DNA of 27,417 bases from a virus: IMG/VR virus record IMGVR_UViG_3300020159_000995, positions 1-27,417 of that record, one strand, 5' to 3'. Every line of letters starts with the position of its first letter. The stretch's first letter is position 1. Positions 15,608 to 24,411 of this stretch are shown piece by piece. Position numbers and translations under genes: made by a program. Under the pieces are notes generated by a model. That model worked only from the letters and a program-made list of their open reading frames with translations. It was not told where the DNA came from and did no database searches.

Positions 15608-17645
15608 TATTAATTTTCACTTTATAAGTTTTTTCAAATGTATCTTTTAACCAACTTCTATTGTTAATGTTCATTAACATTAGATGATCATCTATATTCT
15701 TACCAACAAATTCTGTTGCAGCCTCGCAGGCATCTTTTGCGTATTTTCCAAACGTTTCGTTAACATCAACCGACTTCCACTTATCTAATCTTAACTTATG
15801 TTCAGGATTATCAGGATAACGATACATGTTGACAGATAATTTAACGCACTCCCTAAATGCTGTTCTCCAGGTGCTAAAACTGTCTGTGTTAAATTCTGTC
15901 CAATTACTAATTTCACTCGTGACTTTAATTTTTTCTGATATACTTGTAGTCATGTCTAGTGTACGCCACTTTTTAAGTTTTAATAATTTAGATTTAGAAA
16001 ATAGTTTAACACCTCCGTGCCCATAAGTCAAATCAACCAAAGGATTTTTTGCACTCCATATGTATGTACAGTCCCTGTCAAAGATACTAGGTACAAAATC
16101 AAACTTCCATTTTTTAAATAGATATGCATCACCGTCAACAACATAAAACATATCCGTTCTTGATTTTTTAGCCGCAAGTTTGTGTGCCTCTAAAATCCCG
16201 TCAACATTGTCAACTCGCTGTGCCCAAGGTGCCTTTTCTTTAACTCGTTTCCAATTTTTTTCTGCGTTAGGTTCTCCGTAACTTATAAAAATTACATCTA
16301 ATACATCGGGTGTTATTTCATCGGTTATTTCGAGTACTTTAATTCCAATGGGTTCGTTGGTATACGATAACTTTGCAATCCAAATTTTTTCATCTTCTTC
16401 TGTTGCTACCCAAACATGCTGATACGCAAAATCATGGTGTTGAACAATAAAATTATTTAAAAAGTTAATAGGCAATTCTAAATCTTTGTTAATTTCTATT
16501 GTTGGTTGAGGTTCTGCAGTTCCAATAATCTTTGTACCAATAGGATCAGTTGTTGCCATCAATTTAAATGCCCAAATTGGTTCAGTTGCATTTGAACTAT
16601 ACCTTGGATCTAACATCCAAACATGTTCAAACTTTAAATCGTGATAGGGAATATTGTAATCAATTTCTTTGTAATTGATTTTAGGCAGATCTGGGTTGTA
16701 AACAATCGTTGGTTGAGGTTCTGCAATTCCAATAATCTTTGTACCAATAGGATCATTTGTTGCTATCAATTTAAATGCCCAAATTGGTTCAGTTGCGTTC
16801 ACACTATATTGTGGGTCTAGCATCCAAACATGTTCAAATTTTAAATCGTGGTAGGGAATATTGTAATCAATTTCTTTGTAATCAATTTTAGGCAGATCTG
16901 GGTTATAAACAATCTTTACCTCAGGTGAAATTGTGCCGATCCATTTCCAGCCTTTTGATTTCCTCCAACTAGGAGAAAATTTTATAATCCAAAGTTGTTT
17001 GTCTGTTTGGTGTACAGGATCTAATTCATAAACACATTCATTAGATAGTTCCCAGAACGGAGGGCAACAGCTATCAACATCTATATCTATACCGAATTCT
17101 TCTACAAGGTGCTCGTTGATTTCTACTCTGACCGCTGGCATTACATAACCCATATTTTTTGTACCTAGCTGTTTTCCTTCGGCAGGTTCGCAGCTAAATG
17201 CCCAAACCTCATCATCAAGTGGGTTAAATCTTTTATCAATATACCATACTAATTTTCTGTGCTCTTCCCAATCATCAGGTTTGTAGTTTGAATACAAGGA
17301 TTCCTCAAAGGTCATCGACCTATCAAGGTCTGGATTTTTCTTCCAGATAAATGTCGGTTTTTTCAATTCAACTGTTTCATATCCATGATAAGGATACCAA
17401 CCGTCCTTAAACAATTTTGCTATCCATTTTCCATCATACGTCCATACAATACATTTCCTTGTATTAGGAATGTGTTTTGCATATTTTATCACAGATAGGT
17501 TTAACCCTCGCTCAGGATTAAAAACAACAAATTCTTCGTGACCGTCACCTAACGTATAAAGTTGAAGATCATATTCAAGATCTCTACCTTCCCAGGGTAT
17601 TTGAAATGCAAGATTAGACGGGACTGTATATATTTCAGAAAACAT
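15600..17645 (-). CDS. GT-A-like glycosyltransferase with N-terminal repeats
   Basis: A 681-aa two-part protein. The N-terminal 440 residues contain about five divergent copies of a unit built on HVWMLDP...PIWAFKL...PIGTKIIG, at roughly 130-180, 200-245, 265-313, 334-382 and 403-440. The third and fourth copies are nearly identical (period 69 aa). The C-terminal domain starts near 449 with LDVIFISYGEPNAEKNW and carries YVVDGDAYLF at 501-510, a DxD-type metal and nucleotide-sugar site (Asp504, Asp506), then YGHGGVKLF at 541-549. This resembles a phage GT-A family often seen near tail or virion genes; donor and acceptor are unknown. It lies directly behind the 1885-aa protein gene, which could be its target. 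No Shine-Dalgarno is seen, and the start codon lies in a hairpin. Confidence 0.72.
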   Translation of the reverse strand: MFSEIYTVPSNLAFQIPWEGRDLEYDLQLYTLGDGHEEFVVFNPERGLNLSVIKYAKHIPNTRKCIVWTYDGKWIAKLFKDGWYPYHGYETVELKKPTFIWKKNPDLDRSMTFEESLYSNYKPDDWEEHRKLVWYIDKRFNPLDDEVWAFSCEPAEGKQLGTKNMGYVMPAVRVEINEHLVEEFGIDIDVDSCCPPFWELSNECVYELDPVHQTDKQLWIIKFSPSWRKSKGWKWIGTISPEVKIVYNPDLPKIDYKEIDYNIPYHDLKFEHVWMLDPQYSVNATEPIWAFKLIATNDPIGTKIIGIAEPQPTIVYNPDLPKINYKEIDYNIPYHDLKFEHVWMLDPRYSSNATEPIWAFKLMATTDPIGTKIIGTAEPQPTIEINKDLELPINFLNNFIVQHHDFAYQHVWVATEEDEKIWIAKLSYTNEPIGIKVLEITDEITPDVLDVIFISYGEPNAEKNWKRVKEKAPWAQRVDNVDGILEAHKLAAKKSRTDMFYVVDGDAYLFKKWKFDFVPSIFDRDCTYIWSAKNPLVDLTYGHGGVKLFSKSKLLKLKKWRTLDMTTSISEKIKVTSEISNWTEFNTDSFSTWRTAFRECVKLSVNMYRYPDNPEHKLRLDKWKSVDVNETFGKYAKDACEAATEFVGKNIDDHLMLMNINNRSWLKDTFEKTYKVKINND
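16501..16914 (-). repeat. Near-identical 207-bp tandem duplication inside the glycosyltransferase gene
   Basis: Bases 16501-16707 and 16708-16914 are two in-frame copies of a 207-bp (69-codon) unit, differing at only around a tenth of positions by eye. The other repeat units of the same protein are far more diverged, so this duplication is recent. It lengthens the putative repeat stalk by one unit without disturbing the frame. Confidence 0.9.
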
Positions 17646-17667
17646 ATACTAATTTATCTTAGTATAT
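17644..17667 (-). promoter_or_regulatory. AU-rich hairpin covering a start codon
   Basis: Bases 17644-17652 (ATATACTAA) and 17659-17667 (TTAGTATAT) are perfect 9-bp inverted repeats around a 6-base loop. In the minus-strand message the 3' arm runs into the AUG of the 681-aa gene. There is no ribosome-binding site in front of that AUG. The stem could mask or help present the start, or slow the ribosome or polymerase after the giant gene. Confidence 0.5.
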
Positions 17668-17683
17668 AATGACTGATGACTGT

Positions 17684-20600
17684 TTAAGAATTTCTATTTG
17701 GTACAACCAACGTAGTTTCTACTGTTCCATCTTTGTCAAAGGTTTTGAAGTATCTAGTACATCCTTCGTTGGTTAGCTGATTTACAGTTTCTAGCTGTGT
17801 TACTCTAAATGCAGTAGGATCGTAATAGTAAAATGCCTGCGAAAGACCTTTTAATATTTTTGTAGTTACATCATCCTCACCAGGATATCTTAACGAGTTA
17901 AGATATATTTCTATATTTCCATACTTTAAGTTTTTAACAGTTACTATTGAGTTCAATGCCTTACCTGTGCCAAAATTTGAAGCATAGTTTGTTGTTTGCT
18001 TGACAGTATGGTCAGAAGAATAAAGTGTTTCAAATCTATCTTCAATAATTATTCTATACACTTCTGACCAACTGTTAAATGTGTCTATAGTTCCTAGTTC
18101 AGAAAGCAATGGACTATTTGTTCCTACTCCTACAGTCAAGTATCTCTTACCTTCGATGTAATCAAAACTTAATCCTAGGGCGCTTGTTTGATGTCCTAGG
18201 GCACTGAGCCAACGTCCTATATTGTAGCGTTTTACATCAAGATTAATTTCAATAGGAACTTCAAACACTGCAACTTCGTTATTGTTGTCCAAAGGATAAA
18301 CCGTAACTGTGGCAGTAGTAGAGTATAATCCATTTGGTTTTAATGTAGGATTAAATGTTACATTGAATCTATCTACAATTTCAGTTGCAAATGCAAACGG
18401 ATGTTCAACAAAGGTAAATCCATTTCCGCTAGGTTCTAGAACAGCGTCAAATCGTTCATAAGGACCTCCTACTAGATCGACTATAAAATCTTGATTTATA
18501 ATGTCTGTAGTACCTGTTGTTAAAATCAGCGACGGAGGACTTATTGACCCAACCTCAACCTGTGTGAATATTGTAAAATTATTGATGTTAGATTCTATGT
18601 TAACGTAACCTTTATATAACCCTACTGTATTCCCACTGTATTTTAAATTAATATAGGACGAACCGTGCGGCGGTATAGTTAAAGTCGTTGGTGAAACAAT
18701 ACCCTGGGTATAACTTGTTAAAAATATATCTGTTATATTGCATGTCTGAGTTGAGTTGTTACGTAATTCAATGGATCTAGTTTCACTTTCATTGCCAATC
18801 GCAAATGTAAATGGATCAACTGGTCGTGTATCAATACTCAAACAATTGTTAATCAATTGTGTCTGCGGAATAGGTGCCGCAATTCCGCCTGTGTTAGCAT
18901 TTGAATATTCGGTGATAAAGTCAGTATTAATTTGCAGTCTAATTACAATATAATTTGCTTTTTTGCCTTTGCCTTTGCCTTTTTTCTTACCGTTGCCTGC
19001 AACAAATTGAATGCTGGCCAATATTCTGCTGTCAACAATTTGAAATTTAATAATAATACCGTTGGCTGCATAAGTTTTTGTTTTTTTATATTTTACATTT
19101 TTTTTCTTATTATTAGGATCAAAATTCCCAGGACCAGTTATTATGTGTATAAAAGATTTACTAGGACTGTTTAGTGCCGTGTAAAATTCATCTTTAGAAA
19201 ATACAATTTGGTTTGCTTCTTCAACTAACATGTCCCATGCAATCAAATCTCTAATTGTTCCTGCACCTAATGTTATCTTAGGAGTAATAGAACCGCCAAG
19301 GTTGAAAAAATAATTTAATTGTGCAGGCCTAAACCAAGTAAAGCCGGCAGCGGCTATGTATCCGTTTCCAGTTATATCTGTCCATTCAGATGGGTCATCG
19401 TTGTCTGATATCCATTCAGGAGGGCTTGCTTCATTGGTATTAATAGACATTGATGACAACTGTGAAGGATGCACCGTTGACGATGTTGCTAGATGTAATT
19501 GTGCCCAGGTGTAAATTCTATCTTGCACACCATCAAGAACTATTTGATTAGGATCAGCTACCAATAGGTTGTTGGTGGCCGTACCGTATTGATGTATTTT
19601 AACTCTAACAATATCATCGTACATGTAATCCCAATCTTCGTCGCGCACTATCTGTCCATAGTCTACTGGTTTACTGGCTGTATTTGCTCCATAGCCCGTT
19701 ACTGTTGTTCCCATCAGAGAAAATAATTTGTCATAGACAATATTTTGATCGTCGGCATCAATGACATCTAAACGAGATTTAATTTTTAGTTTAAATGTCT
19801 TACTAGATGTTTGTCCAGCCTGATCTGTTGCAGTAATTACATAGGTGTTTGATCTTCCATTAACAGTTGGTGTGCCAGAAATAACTCCGGTACTTGTATT
19901 AAAAGTTAACCCTTGAGGTAATGTGGGACTAATTGATAATGTTAAAACACCGGCACCGCCCGAAACTGACACAGGAGTAAACGGTGTAATTGTAGTTCCA
20001 GGATAGAATAATATCTTTTCTACTTCAACAGTGGTTACCAAAAGAGGTACTAGAATTTTAAAACTAAATGATCTATTACTGGTTTGTCCAGTTTGATCTG
20101 TTACTGTTATCGTATAAGATATCAAAGGACTTTGAACTGTGGGTGTTCCAGAAATGAATCCGTTTGTTGTGTTAAAGGACACACCTTGTGGTAACTGCGG
20201 GTTAATTGCCCAGGTCTTGGTTCCGCTACCTCCCGATGCTGTCACTGGAGCAAATGGAGTTATTGGTTGGAATATTATATTTGTTGCAGTTGAAACATTT
20301 GATGTTAATGTCAATGTAATTGCAGAACTGGATAGATTAAAAGAACCCGTGTTTGATTGCCCTACAGAGTCTGCAAATGTTACCGCGTAGGTATTGGAAA
20401 ATAGCGAATTTGCTGTTCCTGATACAGCTCCGGTTACAGAATTAAATATTAGTCCTGTTGGAAGGGCAGGACTAATTGATCTTGCAATTGTTCCATTTCC
20501 TCCTGACGCCGTTACAGGGATAAATGGTGTAATTGCTATATATGGATTGATAGACGTAGAAGGTACATCCACTGTAACTACCAAAGGAGTAGCATAAACA

Positions 20601-23341
20601 TGTAATCCAAATGTTGCTGTTGCTACTGCCTGTGTAGGAACATTTGAATCTCTAACTGTTACAGCATATGTTGTAGTTGAGAGCAAATTAACTGGTGTGC
20701 CGGATATTACCCCTGTAGAAGTATTATATGTTACTCCAAGAGGCACAGCTGGACTTATATTAAAAACGTAAGGTGTTATGCCGCCGCTGGCCTGTACAGG
20801 AGTAACTGGTGTAATATTGCCAAATGCTGGCACCGATATTGATGGAACTGGATTTGTAAGCACTAAAGGTTGTACAGTACTGACAACTCTTATATCAAAG
20901 GGTTTGTAACTTTGTCTTCCTACAGAATCAGTGGCCGTAATGTTAAACGTTGTAGTATTCAGTAGAGATGTTGGTGTTCCACTAATTACGCCAGTTGATG
21001 TGTTAAAAGTTAGTCCTGATACCAGAGATGGTGCAATTGCCCAAGTGATAGGTGGTGTTCCACCGTTAGCACTAACAGGTGTAACAGGAGTCATTGCCTG
21101 ATCTTTGATCAGTGTCACACTACTAACTAAAGATACTGTAGTTAAAGTTGTAGCAACTGCAACAGAGAAAACTTTATTATATGAACTGGCTGCACTATCT
21201 GTTACTGTAACTGTATAAGAACTCGAACTTAATGTTACTGTCGGTGTTCCACTAATTACGCCAGTTGATGTGTTAAAAGTTAGTCCCGATACCAGAGATG
21301 GTGCAATTGCCCGAGTATAAGGAGTAGTTCCTCCGGCTGCGCTAACAGGCGCAAATGGCGCTATTGGATAGTCTTTGGTTAACTCTATAAAACTTGTAAC
21401 CAATGTTACAGTGAAAGCAGATATAGTACCGCTGATATTGTTGTATAAAACCCTACGGCTAGCACCTTGTAAACTGTTTAGATCACTCCACTGAGTATCG
21501 GTGGCTGTGCTAGGTTCTGGACCTTGATAGAAGGTAGAAGTGGATTGCTCTGTTAATCCATGTAGCCATGTTCTTACATCTTGCCATCCCCAGGTTCTGT
21601 TATACTGTAAGGCAGTAGCAATCATACCTGCTGCTGTAGGACATGCTGAACTAGTGCCGCTAAATCTTCCATCATAAGATGTTAATCCGCTTGTTCGCTG
21701 ATCACGTCTTGGTATTAAAACTCCAAACCCCCAACCTGCGCTGAGTGTGCCATCACCCGGAGTAAACACATCGATCTCATTGCCCATGTCGCTGTAGTTT
21801 ACCTTACGTTCCTTGTCATCAATTTGATAATTGTCGTCCAATGCACCGATATTGATTGCAGGATATACTACAGTAGTTCCTGTAGTGTATTTTCCTAACT
21901 GTTGTGGGAAACCTCTACGGTTAGTTGTATTATAGCAGAAAGAACCAAATTCGTCGTGGATAGCACTGGTCAACGCCGTAGCCGGACTTGAACTCCAATA
22001 GTTATTATAATTAGGATGGCTAGAACTTACCTGCTGTTGATTACTGTTACCTGCGGCCACAACAAATATGACACCAGATGCAATCATTTCGTCGCCGGCT
22101 TCAGTTAAGTTGTTAGTCAGCATTTCCCCTTTGAATCTACCACCGTCACCTGTACTACCAAGATACTGCATGAACGCAGGCTTTGAAGAATATGATACAC
22201 CCCCTGCACCTGTTGTGCCTTGTCGGAAATAGTAGGTTCCACTATTTCCCTGTGTTGATCTAAATCCCCAACTATTGCTAGATATAGTAGGGTTTCTATT
22301 GCCGTGTATAGGATTTATTGGTTTGTTGAGATGAAATATCTTCATCACATCAAAATAGAGATCTACATTGAGTCCAAATCCGTAGCCACCGTAGGCATCG
22401 AGCATCCATTTGTTAGCATTATATGCCCAGCCGTGTGTTCTACCAAAGGTCTGAGCCGTACATGGTGTTCCGTGTTGTCCGTCAGATCCTGAAGGTTTTA
22501 CAGTATTGGATCCAGATGTATTTGTTCTAGTATAAAGAGATGGTACCGCAACAGTTCCTATTCCTGCAAACTGTGGGGAACGAAGACTTGCATTACCCCA
22601 CCAATCTCTGGCCACTGATTCAACTGGCAATACTGAACCGTCCCAGCGGGTAGTCAATCTAGTACCAGGGCTGGCGTTGAACCAAGCAGGGTCTATGTAG
22701 TACGGACCATCTAATACCACATCCAATACATCACATGTGCCCGTGCTTGATAACAGGTTACCCGCATTAGCCCATTTGTAATCTGTTGGGCCATTGCCGG
22801 TGTTGTTGGCAAATTCTACATGCCCTAACCAACAGCCTTCGTCGCCTACAATTACGTCTACATCAACTCCGGTTCCGGTACCGGGTGGCATAGATACTCT
22901 ACTAGAAATCACTGTGGCTGCACTGGTCCAAGAGTTGGTATAATCTACACCACGCAGAATTTGATAGCCTGCTCGGTTAAGGTCTGCATCTGTTGTGGGA
23001 TTAGGATAACCACTAGCACCAAAATCTCTATAATGCTTTGCCGGAGTTGCGTATCGAGTGCCCCAGTGCAGTTCGTTTGGACGAGGTGGGTACAGTTCTG
23101 GGTATTTTGATTGATCTAGGCTAATAAACTTAATATCAGAGTGTTGGCCAAGTTGTTGGGCTTCTTCGTCAGTTAATAGGTAAACTGCTCGGGTTGGACT
23201 GTGTTCTTTTAAATCTACACATTCCACAGGCCGACTTGGTATATTATCGTCAAGAGTACCATCTTGAGTTAGGATAGTGTGTACAAGTTCCCAGGCTTCA
23301 GGGGTAGTGGCACCCACGGCATAATATTTTTTTTCACTCAT
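17684..23341 (-). CDS. Giant subtilase / Ig-repeat protein, probably virion-associated
   Basis: An 1885-aa modular protein. Residues 1-80 look like an inhibitor-type propeptide (ARAVYLL-type strand, then AQQLGQHSDIKFISLD). The subtilisin-family protease spans about 155-600 with a complete triad: Asp167 (IVGDEG), His290 (DGQHGT), Ser564 (SGTSSACPTAAG), plus oxyanion Asn432 (VAAGNSN). Six ~90-aa Ig-like units follow (642-1189), each with GLTFNTSTGVISGTP-like text, the He_PIG pattern. After that comes a YGANTASKPVDYGQIV-type module that resembles cyanophage structural proteins, lysine-rich loops (about 1409-1419 and 1450-1462), and an ASH/Hydin-like unit. There is no signal peptide, which suits a virion component. 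I infer a tail-associated protein that binds host surface polymers and cuts protein, perhaps itself. It is the first gene of the minus-strand run. Confidence 0.82.
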   Translation of the reverse strand: MSEKKYYAVGATTPEAWELVHTILTQDGTLDDNIPSRPVECVDLKEHSPTRAVYLLTDEEAQQLGQHSDIKFISLDQSKYPELYPPRPNELHWGTRYATPAKHYRDFGASGYPNPTTDADLNRAGYQILRGVDYTNSWTSAATVISSRVSMPPGTGTGVDVDVIVGDEGCWLGHVEFANNTGNGPTDYKWANAGNLLSSTGTCDVLDVVLDGPYYIDPAWFNASPGTRLTTRWDGSVLPVESVARDWWGNASLRSPQFAGIGTVAVPSLYTRTNTSGSNTVKPSGSDGQHGTPCTAQTFGRTHGWAYNANKWMLDAYGGYGFGLNVDLYFDVMKIFHLNKPINPIHGNRNPTISSNSWGFRSTQGNSGTYYFRQGTTGAGGVSYSSKPAFMQYLGSTGDGGRFKGEMLTNNLTEAGDEMIASGVIFVVAAGNSNQQQVSSSHPNYNNYWSSSPATALTSAIHDEFGSFCYNTTNRRGFPQQLGKYTTGTTVVYPAINIGALDDNYQIDDKERKVNYSDMGNEIDVFTPGDGTLSAGWGFGVLIPRRDQRTSGLTSYDGRFSGTSSACPTAAGMIATALQYNRTWGWQDVRTWLHGLTEQSTSTFYQGPEPSTATDTQWSDLNSLQGASRRVLYNNISGTISAFTVTLVTSFIELTKDYPIAPFAPVSAAGGTTPYTRAIAPSLVSGLTFNTSTGVISGTPTVTLSSSSYTVTVTDSAASSYNKVFSVAVATTLTTVSLVSSVTLIKDQAMTPVTPVSANGGTPPITWAIAPSLVSGLTFNTSTGVISGTPTSLLNTTTFNITATDSVGRQSYKPFDIRVVSTVQPLVLTNPVPSISVPAFGNITPVTPVQASGGITPYVFNISPAVPLGVTYNTSTGVISGTPVNLLSTTTYAVTVRDSNVPTQAVATATFGLHVYATPLVVTVDVPSTSINPYIAITPFIPVTASGGNGTIARSISPALPTGLIFNSVTGAVSGTANSLFSNTYAVTFADSVGQSNTGSFNLSSSAITLTLTSNVSTATNIIFQPITPFAPVTASGGSGTKTWAINPQLPQGVSFNTTNGFISGTPTVQSPLISYTITVTDQTGQTSNRSFSFKILVPLLVTTVEVEKILFYPGTTITPFTPVSVSGGAGVLTLSISPTLPQGLTFNTSTGVISGTPTVNGRSNTYVITATDQAGQTSSKTFKLKIKSRLDVIDADDQNIVYDKLFSLMGTTVTGYGANTASKPVDYGQIVRDEDWDYMYDDIVRVKIHQYGTATNNLLVADPNQIVLDGVQDRIYTWAQLHLATSSTVHPSQLSSMSINTNEASPPEWISDNDDPSEWTDITGNGYIAAAGFTWFRPAQLNYFFNLGGSITPKITLGAGTIRDLIAWDMLVEEANQIVFSKDEFYTALNSPSKSFIHIITGPGNFDPNNKKKNVKYKKTKTYAANGIIIKFQIVDSRILASIQFVAGNGKKKGKGKGKKANYIVIRLQINTDFITEYSNANTGGIAAPIPQTQLINNCLSIDTRPVDPFTFAIGNESETRSIELRNNSTQTCNITDIFLTSYTQGIVSPTTLTIPPHGSSYINLKYSGNTVGLYKGYVNIESNINNFTIFTQVEVGSISPPSLILTTGTTDIINQDFIVDLVGGPYERFDAVLEPSGNGFTFVEHPFAFATEIVDRFNVTFNPTLKPNGLYSTTATVTVYPLDNNNEVAVFEVPIEINLDVKRYNIGRWLSALGHQTSALGLSFDYIEGKRYLTVGVGTNSPLLSELGTIDTFNSWSEVYRIIIEDRFETLYSSDHTVKQTTNYASNFGTGKALNSIVTVKNLKYGNIEIYLNSLRYPGEDDVTTKILKGLSQAFYYYDPTAFRVTQLETVNQLTNEGCTRYFKTFDKDGTVETTLVVPNRNS
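19775..21415 (-). repeat. Six Ig-like (He_PIG-type) tandem repeats in the subtilase gene
   Basis: Six in-frame units of about 270 bp. Two of them share an almost exact 70-bp stretch (20973-21042 and 21243-21312, one visible mismatch), 270 bp apart. The other units are diverged. The near-identity in two neighbours points to recent unit duplication or gene conversion within the array, which would change the length of the protein between the protease and the C-terminal modules. Confidence 0.85.
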
Positions 23342-23421
23342 GACTTATGGTTTTCCTACAAAAGTTTCCTTAACTCGTATTTAGCCACAATTTTTTAACA
23401 CTGACCTACAAGTAATTAAAT
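23342..23421. promoter_or_regulatory. Divergent intergenic region between the two gene blocks
   Basis: Eighty AT-rich bases separate the minus-strand giant gene from the plus-strand GT9-like gene. On the minus strand GCTAAATAC (23385-23377), about 36 bases before the ATG, resembles the TATAAATA late promoter of T4-type phages with changes. AGGA lies about 12 bases before that ATG. No sigma70-type pair like those further right is visible on either strand, and no clear ribosome-binding site precedes the plus-strand ATG. The late-promoter reading is weak. Confidence 0.35.
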
Positions 23422-24186
23422 ATGTATATTATGAATAGATTCAAACACAGCGGTGCGCTAGGCGACCTCATCTACAGTCTACCCATAGTTCAACACCTGG
23501 GTGGCGGAGAGTTTTACCTACATCTTAATCAAATGGACTGGATCGGGCAGCACTACTATGGCGCCAGACCCGCACCATTCCACCAAGGACGCATGAACCT
23601 GGCAGACTATGAATACATGCGGTCATTCATGGCGGCACAGGAGTACATAGAGAAATTTGACGTCATGCACTCCAGCACCGAAATAACACACAACCTAGAC
23701 CGATTTAGGCCGGCCTTTGTTGGGCACCCCTGTAACTATCTAGATCTATATGCCCAGATACACGGCATAGACCCCGAGAAGATGTACCAACCCTGGCTGT
23801 CAGTGCCTAACCCTAAAATCCTAGAGGGTCGACCCATTGTGGTTAACCGTACCCTACGGTGGATAGGCGCAGAGCCCAGCCCCGTATGGACAGACCTACG
23901 GGCACGGGGGCTAGAAAGCCAAATCGTATTCGTGGGTCTCGCCGATGAATATCAGGCATTCCGGCAGGCCACAGGGCTAGACGTAGAGTACTACCCTACC
24001 CAGACCATGCTAGAGCTCGCTGAAGTCATAGCCGGTGCTAAAACGTTTGTGGGCAACCAAAGTCAGGCCTATGCCCTGGCTGTGGGTCTGGGTGTAGCCG
24101 ACATTGTCCTAGAAGCCCGGGTAGACATGCCCTTGACCCGAAACGAGTGTTATTTTCCCGATTTTCCAAACATACGCTATGTCTAG
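23422..24186 (+). CDS. GT9/heptosyltransferase-like protein, gene 1
   Basis: A 254-aa protein that starts MYIMNRFKHSGALGDLIYSLPIVQHLGG, the N-terminal Rossmann turn (GxLGD) seen in ADP-heptose:LPS heptosyltransferase-like proteins of phages. The C-terminal half has IVFVGLADEYQAFRQATG followed by KTFVGNQSQAYALAVGLGV (207-225), corresponding to the donor-binding helix of GT9 enzymes. It is shorter than cellular heptosyltransferases (over 300 aa), so it is a reduced version and may act on a different donor. Met4 is an alternative start, with no better ribosome-binding site. The gene is much richer in G+C than the minus-strand block, with many CTA and CCC codons. A related gene follows 220 bp downstream. 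Confidence 0.7.
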   Translation: MYIMNRFKHSGALGDLIYSLPIVQHLGGGEFYLHLNQMDWIGQHYYGARPAPFHQGRMNLADYEYMRSFMAAQEYIEKFDVMHSSTEITHNLDRFRPAFVGHPCNYLDLYAQIHGIDPEKMYQPWLSVPNPKILEGRPIVVNRTLRWIGAEPSPVWTDLRARGLESQIVFVGLADEYQAFRQATGLDVEYYPTQTMLELAEVIAGAKTFVGNQSQAYALAVGLGVADIVLEARVDMPLTRNECYFPDFPNIRYV

Positions 24187-24187
24187 G

Positions 24188-24216
24188 TTGACACTTTGGT
24201 AAAACCCAGCTATAAT
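24188..24216 (+). promoter_or_regulatory. Sigma70-type promoter P1
   Basis: TTGACA at 24188-24193, a 17-base spacer, then TATAAT at 24211-24216: a perfect consensus pair. It starts two bases after the stop codon of the preceding gene and drives the 55-aa gene, which has AGGAG at 24231-24235 and ATG at 24244. The spacer contains TGGTAAAACCCAGC, shared with the promoter at 26320. Confidence 0.88.
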
Positions 24217-24243
24217 TACAACAAGTAAACAGGAGAGCACACT

Positions 24244-24411
24244 ATGAACCTATTTGAAGTACGCATTGCACTCAACGGAGACCGCGGTAATACCGCTGTT
24301 GTGCAAATCTGGGCTGCCGACGCCTATGCTTGCCAGCAAATTGCCCAGGCACAGTATGGTCCGGCCAACGTGATCTACTACCGGGATATTACCCCTGGCA
24401 GCTCATGGTAA
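24244..24411 (+). CDS. Small 55-aa protein of unknown function
   Basis: An open frame of 55 codons with ATG at 24244, preceded by AGGAG with an 8-base spacer and by the consensus promoter P1. The protein has an N-terminal strand (FEVRIALNGD), a second strand (TAVVQIW), an Ala-rich helix starting AADAYACQQIAQA, and a last strand (NVIYYRDI): a beta-beta-alpha-beta plan. Small proteins of this plan are found in aquatic phages, but I know of no function. Its stop codon overlaps the ATG of the next glycosyltransferase by 7 bp, so the two are co-transcribed and probably coupled. The strong signals make it a real gene despite its size. Confidence 0.8.
   Translation: MNLFEVRIALNGDRGNTAVVQIWAADAYACQQIAQAQYGPANVIYYRDITPGSSW

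Noticed and set aside
19000-21600. Several plus-strand open frames inside the subtilase gene
   Set aside because: They are shadows of the repeat-rich minus-strand gene and contain the same repeat periodicity.
23377-23385. T4-type late promoter in the divergent region (GCTAAATAC)
   Set aside because: It differs from TATAAATA at two of eight positions and similar TAAATA words occur elsewhere without gene starts, so it is kept only as a weak note.
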